DNA of 64,000 bases from Psychrobacter sp. GP33 (GCF_014119005.1 NZ_JACGYX010000006.1:105471-169470); one strand, 5' to 3'; shown: positions 1-9,258, numbered from the stretch's first letter. Numbers and translations: made by a program. Notes: a model not told the origin generated them from the sequence alone.

Positions 1-1
1 T

Positions 2-1021
2 GCGATTAGTAAAGGTGGCAGCTTGCTGGCAAACCTGACCAGTAAGGGTGTTTGTGGCGGTCTGCTGCTATATTTGGGTTTTATTGGAACTACGTCGCAG
101 GTTAAAAATTTATTCACGTGGGCAGAAGGTATTGGTATGTCTTATATTGCCTTTGTCGTGATTCTACTCACCATTATCCTTTATGCTATTCTAGAGAATT
201 TTAATAAGCGTTGGCTTGCGGTGCCGCTGAGCTGTTTGTTAGGTGGCGGTGTTGCTTTTGCCTTGGGAGCCCCATTTACCTTTAAGACAGCGCCCGGTTT
301 GCCGCATATGAGTCCCATGTATTGGTGGGGCGAGAATACGGGTTGGATGCTGGGGTTGCCCACGGTTGAGAGCTTTATTGTCGTGCTACCGTTTGCTATT
401 TTAGCAGTCGCTATGTGGTCACCTGACTTCTTAGGGCATCAAGTTTTCCAAAAAATTAGCTATCCTAAGCGTACTGAACGTGTACTGATGGATATCGACG
501 ATACGATGGTCAGTGCCTCATTTCGTCAAGTTGCCGGTTCGGTATTGGGCGGTGCTAACTTTGCCTCCTCTTGGGGCACTTATATTGTTCCGGCAGCAAT
601 TGCCAAGCGTCCGATTCCAGCAGGAGCGGTATTGACGGCTGTTTTCTGCGTGATTGCAGGTCTCTGGGGTTATCCGATGGACTTAGCCATTTGGGAACCG
701 GTCATGTGTGTGGCGCTGATTGTCGGGGTTTTTATTCCGCTGTTAGAGGCTGGGATGGAGATGACACGCGAAGGAAAAACCACTCAATCAGCAGCAATTG
801 TGGTATTCGCATCGGCGTTGGTTAATCCTGCCTTTGGTTGGTCAATCACGCTTTTACTAGATAACTTGGGCTTGATTGGCTCCAAAGAGCGTAGTGCCAG
901 CTTATCAAAAATGAGTCGCTGGATTATTCCTATGGTGATGTTTGTAGTCTTAACGGGCGTTATGGCTGTGGTCGGTATGCTGCCCGGTATTCCTGCTTTG
1001 CTCCCCAACTTTCGTCATTAA
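2..1021 (+). CDS. DUF3360-like membrane protein, 3' part only
   Basis: The reading frame is open from the left edge of the window, so the N-terminus lies outside; the 339 visible codons end at TAA. The protein is strongly hydrophobic, with about eight to nine apparent membrane segments and short charged loops such as SYPKRTERVLMDIDD. It resembles the uncharacterised DUF3360 family of inner-membrane proteins found in marine gammaproteobacteria, which look permease-like; substrate and function are unknown. A TTG at 23 could be taken as a start, but coding continues upstream of it and no ribosome site precedes it. A good intrinsic terminator follows. The family call is from memory of sequence style and is moderate. 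Confidence 0.6.
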   Translation, partial: AISKGGSLLANLTSKGVCGGLLLYLGFIGTTSQVKNLFTWAEGIGMSYIAFVVILLTIILYAILENFNKRWLAVPLSCLLGGGVAFALGAPFTFKTAPGLPHMSPMYWWGENTGWMLGLPTVESFIVVLPFAILAVAMWSPDFLGHQVFQKISYPKRTERVLMDIDDTMVSASFRQVAGSVLGGANFASSWGTYIVPAAIAKRPIPAGAVLTAVFCVIAGLWGYPMDLAIWEPVMCVALIVGVFIPLLEAGMEMTREGKTTQSAAIVVFASALVNPAFGWSITLLLDNLGLIGSKERSASLSKMSRWIIPMVMFVVLTGVMAVVGMLPGIPALLPNFRH

Positions 1022-1051
1022 TAAATAGTTATTAACCTAAGCGATAAAAAT

Positions 1052-1079
1052 AAAAAGTCAGCTTTGTGCTGGCTTTTTT
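1052..1079 (+). terminator. Intrinsic terminator after the DUF3360 gene
   Basis: A hairpin AAAAGTCAGC / GCTGGCTTTT with one G-T pair and a five-base loop, followed by a T run. It separates the membrane protein gene from uvrC. Confidence 0.85.
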
Positions 1080-1148
1080 GTGCTTGCAATTTGGCTAAAA
1101 TCGCCCCATAACTAGCCATAACCTAGTTTGTTGTGAGTACCGCCTGTC

Positions 1149-3011
1149 ATGGTCACTGAGTCCACTGCTATTTCTGCTGTGCCCCCTGTATCGCTAGAGG
1201 ACAAAAAAGCGCGTCTCAAGCATTTAATCCAGCGCCTGCCTAATTTGCCCGGTGTCTATAAAATGCTTGGTAAAAATGGTGATATTCTCTATGTCGGTAA
1301 GGCAAAATCGCTTAAAAGCCGCGTAAATAGCTACTTTGCCAAGACCATTGACCATCCTAAAACGCGGGCATTGGTGGCGCGAATTCATAATATTGAAACC
1401 ATCATTACCCGTAGTGAAACTGAAGCGTTATTGCTTGAGCAAAATCTCATTAAAGAACATCGTCCACCTTATAACGTGTTGCTGCGTGATGATAAGTCTT
1501 ATCTGTATGTATTTATTTCCGCAGATAAACCTTATCCACGACTGGCGTATGGGCGAGGCAAGGGTAATCATCAAAAGGGTCGCTTCTTTGGACCTTTTCC
1601 CTCTGCTCATGCAGCAAAAGAAACTTTGGTGCTCATGCAAAAAATGTTTCAAATGCGTCAGTGTACCAATACCTTTTTTAAACAGCGTCAACGTCCGTGC
1701 TTGGAGTATCAAATTAAACGCTGCCGTGCGCCGTGCGTCGGTTTGGTAACGGCAGAGGATTACGCAGAAGATGTGAATAATACCATTCGTTTTTTGAAGG
1801 GTGATTCCAGTGATATTCACAGTACGCTGATTACCAAAATGGAAGGCGCGGCGGAAGAATTGGATTTTGAAAAAGCCGTATTTTATCGTGATCAGCTGTC
1901 TATGTTACGCGAAGTGCAAACCAAGCAAGCGGTGTATACGGTAGAGGGTGAAGCGGATGTGATATCTATTGCCAGCCAAGCGGGTATGACGGCAGTGAAT
2001 GTGCTGACGGTTCGCGGTGGGCGGGTTTTGGGCGGTAAAAATTACTTCCCTGACGTCGATAGCAGCGAGCCGATTGCCGATAATTTATCGGCATTTATTA
2101 CTTCCTTTTACTTTCAAGTGACCGATGATTTGCCTGCTGAGATTATCTTAAGTCATCAGCTGCCTGACCAAGTGGCGATTAGTGAGGCATTGGCAACCCA
2201 TTTTGGCAGTAAAGTCACTATTAAAACCAGCGTTCGTGAACATCGTGCGGAATGGCTCGATTTGGCAACGCTCAATGCGACGAACGCTCTTAAAACCAAA
2301 CTGGGAGATTATTTAGAATTACATGCGCGTTTTGGGGCATTAAAAGACGTGTTAGCGTCAGTGACTGAACGCCCGATTGATCGTATCGAATGCTTTGATA
2401 TTTCCCATACCATGGGCGAGGCGACCATTGGTAGCTGCGTAGTGTTTGATCAAGGTGGCTCGCGCCGGCGGGATTATCGTCAATATGCCATTCATGATAT
2501 TGTCGGCGGTGATGATTATGCGGCGATGAAACAGGTACTCACGCGCCGTTATAAAAAGCAACCGCTACCGGATTTGTTATTGATTGATGGTGGTAAAGGT
2601 CAGTTGAGTATGGCAAAAGAAGTGCTAGTAGAATTAGGTATTCTCGGCGATACGTTACTGATTGGGGTGGCAAAAGGCGAGGGTCGGAAAGCCGGACTTG
2701 AAGTATTACACTTTTTAGATCATGAACCGCTTGATTTGCCCATGGACAGTAAGGCGCTGCATTTATTGATGCACATTCGTGATGAGGCGCATCGTTTTGC
2801 CATTACGGCGCATCGTAAAAAGCGTGATAAAAGACGGTCATCGTCGGTATTAGAAGTGATTCCGGGACTTGGGGAAAAGCGCCGCCGCGATATTCTTAAT
2901 CATTTTGGCGGTATGCAGCAGTTACTTGGCGCATCGCAACAAGAATTGGCAGGCGTGCCGGGGATTGGTAAAGTGTTGGCAAATACGATTTATAAAGTGT
3001 TGCATGAATAA
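1149..3011 (+). CDS. uvrC: UvrABC system protein C (excinuclease subunit)
   Basis: UvrC makes both incisions around a bulky DNA lesion after UvrAB has located it. At 620 residues it is close to the usual length of about 610. Visible domains in order: GIY-YIG nuclease at about residues 33-60 (LPGVYKM...[15 protein letters not shown]) for the 3' cut; a UVR motif near residue 227 ([13 protein letters not shown]) that contacts UvrB; the RNase H-like nuclease starting near residue 413 ([16 protein letters not shown]) for the 5' cut; and two helix-hairpin-helix motifs at the C-terminus (IPGLGEKRR and VPGIGKVLA). It is transcribed alone, with terminator hairpins on both sides. The identification is secure. 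Confidence 0.98.
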   Translation: MVTESTAISAVPPVSLEDKKARLKHLIQRLPNLPGVYKMLGKNGDILYVGKAKSLKSRVNSYFAKTIDHPKTRALVARIHNIETIITRSETEALLLEQNLIKEHRPPYNVLLRDDKSYLYVFISADKPYPRLAYGRGKGNHQKGRFFGPFPSAHAAKETLVLMQKMFQMRQCTNTFFKQRQRPCLEYQIKRCRAPCVGLVTAEDYAEDVNNTIRFLKGDSSDIHSTLITKMEGAAEELDFEKAVFYRDQLSMLREVQTKQAVYTVEGEADVISIASQAGMTAVNVLTVRGGRVLGGKNYFPDVDSSEPIADNLSAFITSFYFQVTDDLPAEIILSHQLPDQVAISEALATHFGSKVTIKTSVREHRAEWLDLATLNATNALKTKLGDYLELHARFGALKDVLASVTERPIDRIECFDISHTMGEATIGSCVVFDQGGSRRRDYRQYAIHDIVGGDDYAAMKQVLTRRYKKQPLPDLLLIDGGKGQLSMAKEVLVELGILGDTLLIGVAKGEGRKAGLEVLHFLDHEPLDLPMDSKALHLLMHIRDEAHRFAITAHRKKRDKRRSSSVLEVIPGLGEKRRRDILNHFGGMQQLLGASQQELAGVPGIGKVLANTIYKVLHE

Positions 3012-3031
3012 TGCGATTTTTAATTTAAAAA

Positions 3032-3062
3032 AATGACAACAGCCCTAAGACTATTGTCATTC
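3032..3062 (-). terminator. Shared hairpin terminator between uvrC and the 43-aa ORF
   Basis: AATGACAA and TTGTCATT form a stem with one internal mismatch. On the minus strand it is followed directly by a run of T (the A run at 3027-3033 on the plus strand), so it is a proper intrinsic terminator for the small minus-strand gene at 3085-3216. On the plus strand the T run is poor. Confidence 0.7.
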
Positions 3063-3084
3063 TAAAGTTAATCACTTTTAATCG

Positions 3085-3216
3085 TTAAAAATCAAAACTT
3101 AACTGTTGGTTCGGTTGGCTACGACAGTGTTGGCGAACATACTCCCAACGATTAAACCTATATCGCACATAGAAGCGTACGCGCACAGCTTTAGGGTAAC
3201 AGCATTGAATAGCCAT
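3085..3216 (-). CDS. Unrecognised 43-aa arginine- and aromatic-rich protein
   Basis: A 44-codon reading frame from ATG (3214-3216) to TAA (3085-3087). The product begins MAIQCCYPKAVRVRF and continues with YVRYRFNRWEYVRQHCRSQ; about a fifth of residues are Arg and another fifth are Tyr, Phe or Trp, and it has three Cys. There is no signal peptide or membrane helix. A Shine-Dalgarno GGAG sits 6 nt before the ATG, and a minus-strand terminator follows about 20 nt after the stop, so it has all parts of a translated, self-contained unit. I do not recognise a family; the basic, aromatic make-up would suit RNA, DNA or ribosome binding, but that is inference. Confidence 0.6.
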   Translation of the reverse strand: MAIQCCYPKAVRVRFYVRYRFNRWEYVRQHCRSQPNQQLSFDF

Positions 3217-3250
3217 TGATTACTCCGTAATTATGATAAAAATTTCATAA

Positions 3251-3371
3251 CTATGGAGACGCAGACAAATATTTAGCATTTGCTATTAATAGCATTTACT
3301 ATAAAATATACAAACCCTACCAAGGTAAATAAACTTTATAAGTAAGCTAATACTGGAGTTTGTCTCCATAG
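3251..3371. repeat. 121-bp element bounded by inverted repeats
   Basis: CTATGGAGAC at 3251-3260 and its exact complement GTCTCCATAG at 3362-3371 bound the element; after nine unlike bases, similarity resumes inward (TATTTAGC on one side, TATTAGC read from the other). A perfect 14-bp palindrome TGCTATTAATAGCA lies inside at 3281-3294. It is either a MITE-like remnant or a foldable leader of the 43-aa ORF just downstream on the minus strand. No clear target-site duplication flanks it. Confidence 0.5.
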
Positions 3372-3393
3372 CTGTCTTATCTAAAAGTTTTTT

Positions 3394-3426
3394 AAGCTCA
3401 GTAATTAATTTTACTGAGCTTTTTTA
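3394..3426 (-). terminator. Bidirectional terminator downstream of folA
   Basis: A perfect 11-bp stem AAGCTCAGTAA / TTACTGAGCTT with a six-base loop. It has T runs on both strands, so it can end the lgt-thyA-folA transcript on the minus strand and any plus-strand transcript coming from the left. Confidence 0.85.
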
Positions 3427-3485
3427 ATTTTCCATAGACTGTTTCTCCTCTCATACGGTACATTATCAAAACTTTATTAAAAAAA

Positions 3486-4052
3486 TTAGGCTTTTCTTTT
3501 ATAAGTCACAAACTTAAAATCCAAGCTACTTTTATCATCATGCATTTTCTCAGATTCTTCTGCGACTGCAAACTCGTCTGGCAGCTCAGGGTAAAAAGCA
3601 TCGCCCTCATTAATGTCCGTATCAACATGAGTCAGCTCAATGCGGTCAGTAACGCTCAGCGCCTCGCTAAACACGCGCTCGCCACCAATCACCCAAATGG
3701 TTTTTAACTGCAAATCTGCTGCCAAATCTGCTGCTTGTTGTAGGGCAGCGTCTAAATCATGCAGCACGTGCGCATTCTTTTTTTCTATCAGCCCTTGTTG
3801 CTGCGCATAATTCAACTGGGTAGTAATAATAAAACTAATGCGCTTTGGCAGTGGTTTAGAACCCATTGACTCAAAAGTCTTGCGTCCCATAATCACAATA
3901 CCCTTGATGGTATCATCACTATTTTGGGTGGTCAGTTGCTTAAAATGCTGCAAGTCGGTTGGGATATGCCATGGTAAATCATTGCCTTTGCCGATACAGC
4001 GATTACGACTGATAGCGGCAATTTGCGCCACTTCGATGCTGTTGATACTCAT
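3486..4052 (-). CDS. folA: Dihydrofolate reductase
   Basis: Reduces dihydrofolate to tetrahydrofolate with NADPH, regenerating the cofactor that ThyA oxidises. Motifs: the N-terminal substrate loop (AAISRNRCIGKGNDLPWHIP, about residues 11-30) with the catalytic acid in the following DLQHFK helix, the NADPH-binding GIVIMGRKTFESMG near residue 51, and TIWVIGGERVFSEAL near residue 117. At 188 residues it is somewhat longer than the about 160 of E. coli. AAGG stands 8 nt before the ATG. It is the last gene of lgt-thyA-folA, 34 bp after thyA, so both steps of the thymidylate cycle are co-transcribed. Confidence 0.97.
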   Translation of the reverse strand: MSINSIEVAQIAAISRNRCIGKGNDLPWHIPTDLQHFKQLTTQNSDDTIKGIVIMGRKTFESMGSKPLPKRISFIITTQLNYAQQQGLIEKKNAHVLHDLDAALQQAADLAADLQLKTIWVIGGERVFSEALSVTDRIELTHVDTDINEGDAFYPELPDEFAVAEESEKMHDDKSSLDFKFVTYKRKA

Positions 4053-4086
4053 GGTGTTACCTTTTTCTTAAAATATAAACACGTTA

Positions 4087-4947
4087 TTAGACTGCCACAG
4101 GCGCTTTAATAGCGGGGTGCGATTCGTAGCCATCCACGCTGATATCTTCATATTCAAATGCAAAAATATCTTTAATATTAGGATTTAACGTCAAGGTTGG
4201 TAGCGCATAAAGTGAGCGTGTTAATTGCAAATCAACTTGCTCGCGATGATTTTGGTAAATGTGGCAATCTCCGCCTGTCCAAATAAATTCACCAACTTCC
4301 AAATTGCAAACCTGCGCTACCATTTGCGTCAACAACGCATAGCTGGCAATGTTAAACGGTACACCCAAAAATAGGTCTGCTGAACGTTGATACAGCTGGC
4401 AAGATAGCTTATTTTCCGCCACAAAAAACTGAAACAGCGTATGGCAAGGTGGTAAAGCAACTTGTTCCGCCTCGCAAGGATTCCAGCCTGACACAATTAA
4501 ACGTCGTGAATTGGGATTGGTTTTGATTTGATGAATGACGTCCGTTATTTGGTCAACGCCATCACTCGCATAACTGCCATCAGCGTTTTTACTGGCGCCA
4601 TAATTACGCCATTGATGCCCATAAATAGGACCCAAATCACCTTCAGCACGATTAAAGCGAGCCGTTTGTGCTGCGGTTGCCCATTCATTCCAAATACGCA
4701 CGTTATGCTGCTGTAGATACTCAACATGGGTGCTGCCAGTTAAAAACCACAATAATTCGTACACAATAGATTTAAAATGCACTTTTTTGGTGGTTAATAA
4801 TGGAAAACCATCGGCGAGATCAAAGCGTAACTGCGCCCCAAAATGGCTAATCGTTCCCGTACCAGTACGGTCACCTTTTTCAGTGCCGTTATTAATAACG
4901 TATTGCAGCAAATCCAAATAGGCTTGCTCATTTTTGCTCGTAATCAT
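4087..4947 (-). CDS. thyA: Thymidylate synthase
   Basis: Methylates dUMP to dTMP using methylene-tetrahydrofolate. Visible are the N-terminal [15 protein letters not shown] motif, the catalytic cysteine in [13 protein letters not shown] (about residue 167), [17 protein letters not shown] and the C-terminal ending IKAPVAV typical of the family. I start at the ATG giving [14 protein letters not shown], preceded by an AAAGAGCAG stretch, not at the ATG nine codons upstream (4974), which has no family-like sequence after it. It lies between lgt and folA in one minus-strand operon. Confidence 0.96.
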   Translation of the reverse strand: MITSKNEQAYLDLLQYVINNGTEKGDRTGTGTISHFGAQLRFDLADGFPLLTTKKVHFKSIVYELLWFLTGSTHVEYLQQHNVRIWNEWATAAQTARFNRAEGDLGPIYGHQWRNYGASKNADGSYASDGVDQITDVIHQIKTNPNSRRLIVSGWNPCEAEQVALPPCHTLFQFFVAENKLSCQLYQRSADLFLGVPFNIASYALLTQMVAQVCNLEVGEFIWTGGDCHIYQNHREQVDLQLTRSLYALPTLTLNPNIKDIFAFEYEDISVDGYESHPAIKAPVAV

Positions 4948-4995
4948 AAAACTGCTCTTTCGTATGAGTGTCATGCGGAGTAAAACTTTATCTGC

Positions 4996-5880
4996 TTAAT
5001 AGGTGCCTTGCTTGCCCCAATCGTAGATACCGCGCTTATAAGCATAAACCAGCAACACAAAACCAAGAATAATCATCGGTGCAGATAACAATTGCCCTTT
5101 GGTCATCCATCCTAAGAGGATAAAACCTTGGTCAACATCCGGCTGTCGGAAAAACTCAATGATAAAGCGGCTGAGACCATAGCCTAATAAGAAAATAGCG
5201 GTTGCTGCCATACGCGGACGCGGCTTTGATGAATACCACCACAAGAAGATAAACAATAATAAACCTTCAGCAAAGGCTTCATAAAGCTGGGAAGGATGAC
5301 GCGGCAGTAAATATTGCCCATTAACCTCAAGCATCAGCTCTTGCAGCGCAGGATTTGCTTGCAGTTGCTGCATATCAAAGGCAGCGGCTTGCGGAAAATA
5401 GGTCAGCCAGTTATAGCCACCATCTGATACTCGACCCCACAGCTCACCATTGATATAGTTACCGATACGACCAAATAATAGACCGGTTGGCACCACGGGC
5501 ACCACAAAATCAAAGACTTCAAACGGTGACTTTTTATATTTGCGTGCAAAAAGCCACATGCCCAGCATTACGCCAATAAATCCGCCGTGAAAGGACATAC
5601 CGCCTTCCCAAACCTTTAGCAGATAAGCTGGATTTTGCAACAGCTCGCCAAATTGGTAAAACAGCACATAACCGATGCGACCGCCTAAGATAACCCCAAG
5701 CGCCCCGTAAAATATCAAATCGGATACCATATCCGTCGACCACGTATCACGCTTGGTGCTGCGATACCATGCCAGACCATAAGCCGCAGCAAAAGCTAAT
5801 AAATACATCAAGCCGTACCAATGCACCTCTACAGGTCCAAGCGCTAAAGCTACGGGGTCAAACTGGGGATGAATCATCAT
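4996..5880 (-). CDS. lgt: Prolipoprotein diacylglyceryl transferase
   Basis: Inner-membrane enzyme that transfers diacylglycerol from phosphatidylglycerol to the lipobox cysteine of prolipoproteins, the first step of lipoprotein maturation. The family signature GRIGNYINGELWGR is at about residues 137-150; ahead of it are GGRIGYVLFYQ (66-76) and EGGMSFHGGFIG (92-103), and after it RHPSQLYEA. Seven or so membrane segments are apparent, and 294 residues is normal. The start has two ATGs in tandem; a five-codon mini-frame (ATGATGCCTTTATGA) ends overlapping them. It is first gene of lgt-thyA-folA; lnt, the last maturation enzyme, is at 48.3 kb. Confidence 0.97.
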   Translation of the reverse strand: MMIHPQFDPVALALGPVEVHWYGLMYLLAFAAAYGLAWYRSTKRDTWSTDMVSDLIFYGALGVILGGRIGYVLFYQFGELLQNPAYLLKVWEGGMSFHGGFIGVMLGMWLFARKYKKSPFEVFDFVVPVVPTGLLFGRIGNYINGELWGRVSDGGYNWLTYFPQAAAFDMQQLQANPALQELMLEVNGQYLLPRHPSQLYEAFAEGLLLFIFLWWYSSKPRPRMAATAIFLLGYGLSRFIIEFFRQPDVDQGFILLGWMTKGQLLSAPMIILGFVLLVYAYKRGIYDWGKQGTY

Positions 5881-6063
5881 AAAGGCATCATAAAAGTGAT
5901 TGTGGAATGGTGCTCATGATAGCAAAAATCAACCCATAGGCATACACTCGTTATGGATGCAGTTTTGTGTCACAAGCAATTTTGAGTAGTGGCTTATATA
6001 AAGTCTGAGTGATAAGAAATCAAAAATAACGCTAGAATAAAGACAGATAAATTAGTGTTAAAA

Positions 6064-6102
6064 TCTTAGATTGGAATTTTGGAAAGTCTAAAATCTAAGG
6101 AG
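6064..6102 (+). promoter_or_regulatory. Hairpin that could hide the NRDE gene's ribosome site
   Basis: CTTAGATT (6065-6072) pairs perfectly with AATCTAAG (6092-6099), extended by a T-G pair. The right arm contains the AAGG of the Shine-Dalgarno AAGGAG (6097-6102) just before the ATG at 6107. In the folded RNA the site would be partly covered, so it may be a simple translational switch; this is inference. Confidence 0.35.
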
Positions 6103-6106
6103 TTTT

Positions 6107-6925
6107 ATGTGTATTGTCGCCATCGCTTGGCAATTGTTTGATGAGTTGCCGTTAATACTATTGTCTAACCGCGATGAGTTTTTGCAGCGTCCGACTGAAC
6201 CTCTGCATCAGTGGACGGACAAGCCTATTTTTGCGGGAAGAGATGAGCAGAGCGGAGGTACATGGCTCGGTATTCATCAAGAAATCCAACCGCACCACCA
6301 TCAAAACGGACGCTGGGCAGCAGTGCTTAACTTTCGTGATGGCGCACAGGCAAGTGATAATGAGCGTTCACGTGGTGAGTTAGTGACTGACTTTTTAACC
6401 AGTCATTTAAGTCCGATGGAGTTTGCCCGCCAAATTAGTTTGCAAGACTATGCCGGATTTAATCTCATTATTGGCGATGCTCAGCAAGCAGTAATGATTA
6501 ATAATCGTGGTCATGCGCCAACGCCACTTTATGCAGGGTTGCATGTATTTTCTAATGGTCAGCCAGAAGATAGCTGGTTTAAAACTGAACGACTGCGCAG
6601 CCGTTTGCGTCAAGAAGTCCTGCCATTAATAAGCGAAAACAGTGTGCCTCAATATTGGCAAGACACTGCACTTACCGTTATGTCAGACATCACCAAAGCT
6701 CCGGAAGGTGATTTGCCAAATACTGGTATGGGCAAATCTATTGAACAGGCGTTATCCTCTGTCTTTATTGAGCCGATAGCTTTATCGAATATTGAGACTA
6801 CCATGCCAACTTATGGCACACGCACTCAAAGTATTTTGACTGTAAGTTATGATTCCAAGTCCAGTATTTTACCAGCCACTTATCATTTGCAATTAGACAG
6901 TCGGGAATATCAGAACATACATTAG
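6107..6925 (+). CDS. NRDE (TANGO2-like) family protein
   Basis: The N-terminus MCIVAIAWQ carries the conserved Cys2 and is followed by the defining motif SNRDEF at residues 20-25 and RPTEPLHQW. Later conserved stretches are GGTWLGI, GRWAAVLNFRD and SRGELVTDFL, as in the NRDE/TANGO2 family. At 272 residues it is of normal length. Bacterial members have no firmly established role; the Cys2 and fold suggest an N-terminal-nucleophile-type protein, and eukaryotic TANGO2 has been linked to haem or lipid handling. A strong AAGGAG precedes the start. It stands alone between lgt and the alcohol dehydrogenase gene. Confidence 0.85.
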   Translation: MCIVAIAWQLFDELPLILLSNRDEFLQRPTEPLHQWTDKPIFAGRDEQSGGTWLGIHQEIQPHHHQNGRWAAVLNFRDGAQASDNERSRGELVTDFLTSHLSPMEFARQISLQDYAGFNLIIGDAQQAVMINNRGHAPTPLYAGLHVFSNGQPEDSWFKTERLRSRLRQEVLPLISENSVPQYWQDTALTVMSDITKAPEGDLPNTGMGKSIEQALSSVFIEPIALSNIETTMPTYGTRTQSILTVSYDSKSSILPATYHLQLDSREYQNIH

Positions 6926-7067
6926 ATTAATATAAAATCCCTAAAATAAGTGTGGTTTTACTTTGAATTGCTATTCTTATGTCATACACTCAATGAGTAG
7001 GGCATCAAAACCTACGATTAATATCTAATGCGATTTAAGTTAATGCTGATCATACAAGGATTGTGAC

Positions 7068-8162
7068 ATGAACATGATGAAATCACTGATATTTATTGAG
7101 CCGGGTAAAATTGAGATTGTAGATAAAAGAATTCCCGATGTAGGGCCAAATGATGCGCTATTAAAAATCACGACTACCACTATTTGTGGCACGGATATTC
7201 ATATTTATAAAGGGGAATACCCTGTTGCCAAAGGATTAACGATAGGTCATGAGCCAGTAGGCATTATTGAAAAACTAGGCTCAGCGGTACAAGGCTATCA
7301 AGAAGGACAACGCGTTATCGCTGGTGCAATTTGTCCCAGCTTTAGCTCGTATGCTTGTCAAGACGGCTTCCCCTCACAAGATGGCGGCTACATTCAGCCA
7401 GATGGCAGTTGCACGTGTCATGGCTATAAAGCCACGGGCGGTTGGCGCTTTGGTAACATCATTGATGGCACGCAAGCAGAATACGTTCTAGTACCCGATG
7501 CTCAGGCTAACCTTGCGCCTGTACCTGACGGTCTAACCGATGAACAAGTGCTCATGTGTCCCGACATTATGTCTACTGGCTTTAAAGGGGCGGAAAATGC
7601 CAATATTAAAATCGGTGATATCGTTGCCGTATTCGCGCAAGGTCCAATTGGCTTATGTGCTACTGCGGGAGCAAGACTTAAAGGTGCTTCGACCATTATT
7701 GCGATTGACGGCAATAATAGTCGCTTAGCCATGGCAAAAAAAATGGGCGCAGATATTACTTTTAATTTTAACGAAGTAGATGTGGTTGACGAAGTGTTAA
7801 AACTCACTGGTGGTCGCGGTGTTGATAGCAGTATCGAAGCATTGGGTCTAAAAACTACCTTTGAGCAGGCACTTAAAGTGCTAAAGCCCGGTGGAACGCT
7901 GTCTAGCCTTGGGGTCTATTCTGAAGATTTGACCATTCCCATGGCATATTTTGCTTCTGGTCTTGGTGACCATACGATTCGTACGGCGCTATGCCCCGGT
8001 GGTAAAGAACGTATGCGCCGTTTAATGAATGTCATTGAAACGGGCCGTGTCGATTTATCAGAAATGGTCACTCATACCTATGCTTTAGACGACATTGTCG
8101 AGGCATATGATTTATTTATGCATCAGCGCGATGGGGTGTTAAAAATCGCTATTAAGCCCTAG
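7068..8162 (+). CDS. Zinc-dependent alcohol dehydrogenase (NAD(P)-dependent)
   Basis: A medium-chain dehydrogenase of 364 residues. The catalytic zinc ligands match the pattern of the Thermoanaerobacter/Clostridium secondary alcohol dehydrogenases: Cys40 (TICGTDIH), His61-Glu62 (IGHEPVG) and Asp166 in MCPDIMSTGFKGAE. The dinucleotide-binding glycine motif is at about 189-202 (FAQGPIGLCATAGA). Several extra cysteines occur at 89-117 (ICPSFSSYACQ, SCTCHG) in place of the classic structural-zinc lobe. Likely substrates are small secondary or primary alcohols; the exact one cannot be read from sequence. AGGA lies 7 nt before the ATG. It is monocistronic with a terminator shared with rppH. Confidence 0.88.
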   Translation: MNMMKSLIFIEPGKIEIVDKRIPDVGPNDALLKITTTTICGTDIHIYKGEYPVAKGLTIGHEPVGIIEKLGSAVQGYQEGQRVIAGAICPSFSSYACQDGFPSQDGGYIQPDGSCTCHGYKATGGWRFGNIIDGTQAEYVLVPDAQANLAPVPDGLTDEQVLMCPDIMSTGFKGAENANIKIGDIVAVFAQGPIGLCATAGARLKGASTIIAIDGNNSRLAMAKKMGADITFNFNEVDVVDEVLKLTGGRGVDSSIEALGLKTTFEQALKVLKPGGTLSSLGVYSEDLTIPMAYFASGLGDHTIRTALCPGGKERMRRLMNVIETGRVDLSEMVTHTYALDDIVEAYDLFMHQRDGVLKIAIKP

Positions 8163-8207
8163 TCATTACTAGATCGCTACTATATCACCGACGTAAAAGT
8201 TAACCAT

Positions 8208-8241
8208 AAAAAAGCCTGTATCGCTTAAATACAGGCTTTTT
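8208..8241. terminator. Bidirectional terminator between adh and rppH
   Basis: A perfect stem AAAAAGCCTGTAT / ATACAGGCTTTTT with a short loop and T runs on both strands. It serves the two convergent genes. Confidence 0.9.
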
Positions 8242-8264
8242 GCATTGTAAAATAAAACATAAAA

Positions 8265-8786
8265 TTAGAACTGAATTAAATGATTATTCTGTTCTGGGAT
8301 AATCAGGTCTTGCTTGAGTGGCAGCTCGCGCGCCAACTCTTGTAACGCCCTCTGATATACTCCACGTTTAAAGTGAATCACTTGACCGAGTGGGTACCAA
8401 TAACTTACCCATTGCCAGTGGTCGAACTCAGGCTTACCCGAATCAAAGCGGATATGCTGAGTGTTTGGCTCATCTAAGCGCAGCAAAAACCATTTCTGTT
8501 TTTGCCCAATACATAAGGGATGCTGTCCGTGACGCACATAACGCTTCGGTAGGCGATAACGCAACCAATCTTGCGTAACAGCCAATAGCTCCACATGACG
8601 CGGATATAACCCAACCTCCTCCCAGAGCTCGCGATACATCGCATCCATTGGCGTCTCCCCACGGTCGATTCCACCCTGAGGAAACTGCCAAGCGTTGTGA
8701 CCAAGACGTTTTGCCCACAGTACCTGTCCTTGTGTATTTGCCAAAATGATGCCGACATTGGCACGAAAGCCGTCTGCATCTATCAT
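8265..8786 (-). CDS. rppH: RNA pyrophosphohydrolase (Nudix)
   Basis: Removes pyrophosphate from the 5' triphosphate of mRNAs, which opens them to RNase E decay. The Nudix box [20 protein letters not shown] lies near residues 38-57, after FRANVGIIL and WQFPQ, both typical of RppH. The C-terminal [19 protein letters not shown] is also family-typical. I use the ATG at 8786 ([12 protein letters not shown]) because AAGG is 8 nt upstream of it; the ATG five codons earlier contains that ribosome site inside its own coding sequence. About 173 residues, normal for the family. Confidence 0.95.
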   Translation of the reverse strand: MIDADGFRANVGIILANTQGQVLWAKRLGHNAWQFPQGGIDRGETPMDAMYRELWEEVGLYPRHVELLAVTQDWLRYRLPKRYVRHGQHPLCIGQKQKWFLLRLDEPNTQHIRFDSGKPEFDHWQWVSYWYPLGQVIHFKRGVYQRALQELARELPLKQDLIIPEQNNHLIQF

Positions 8787-8801
8787 GACTAAACCTTTCA
8801 A

Positions 8802-9258
8802 ATTGTCTAAAACCGCTTATTTTTCATAAAGTACTTATATACAAGTCATCGTTATTGTGTAGCGATGGATATTAGGCGACTAGTATCAATAATTTATCAA
8901 AATAAGATTCATTGCCATTATTAAACCAAGAAAATGACAAAATGTGTAACAGTATTTTGCTATAAAATGTTTCACGAATTTAATCTTTAATAATCAATGG
9001 CTTAGATTTATCAATTAACAGACAATTTAAGAAAAAATAGTCAGTGCATATGCACAACTTTTTAGAAAAGATAAATACCAGAAAAGACAAGTTAGACTAG
9101 TGTATTTTGGCACAATATTCAGCGCTATAATCAACACTATTATTAGTGACACTTGCTCTATAAAATCGAGTTTTCGCTTGTGCTACACTAGCGGCGTGAG
9201 ATACTTTAAAATTGATAACAATGTATTAATAACCCAATAAAAATAAGGACAGAGCATT
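8802..9258. other. Divergent spacer between rppH and the OsmC gene
   Basis: About 460 bp of AT-rich DNA holding the divergent start regions of both genes. I see no credible ORF. The one clear structure is a 12-bp perfect palindrome GTGCATATGCAC at 9044-9055, which could be a dimeric regulator site. AAGGAC precedes the OsmC start. Confidence 0.4.

Noticed and set aside
3251..3371. Intact insertion sequence
   Set aside because: Only 121 bp, no transposase and no clear target duplication.
5881..5902. Five-codon upstream frame before lgt as a regulatory leader peptide
   Set aside because: It has no ribosome site of its own and such short overlaps arise easily by chance.
9044..9055. 12-bp palindrome GTGCATATGCAC as a defined operator
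   Set aside because: Single occurrence noted and no matching known consensus; kept only as a remark in the spacer.
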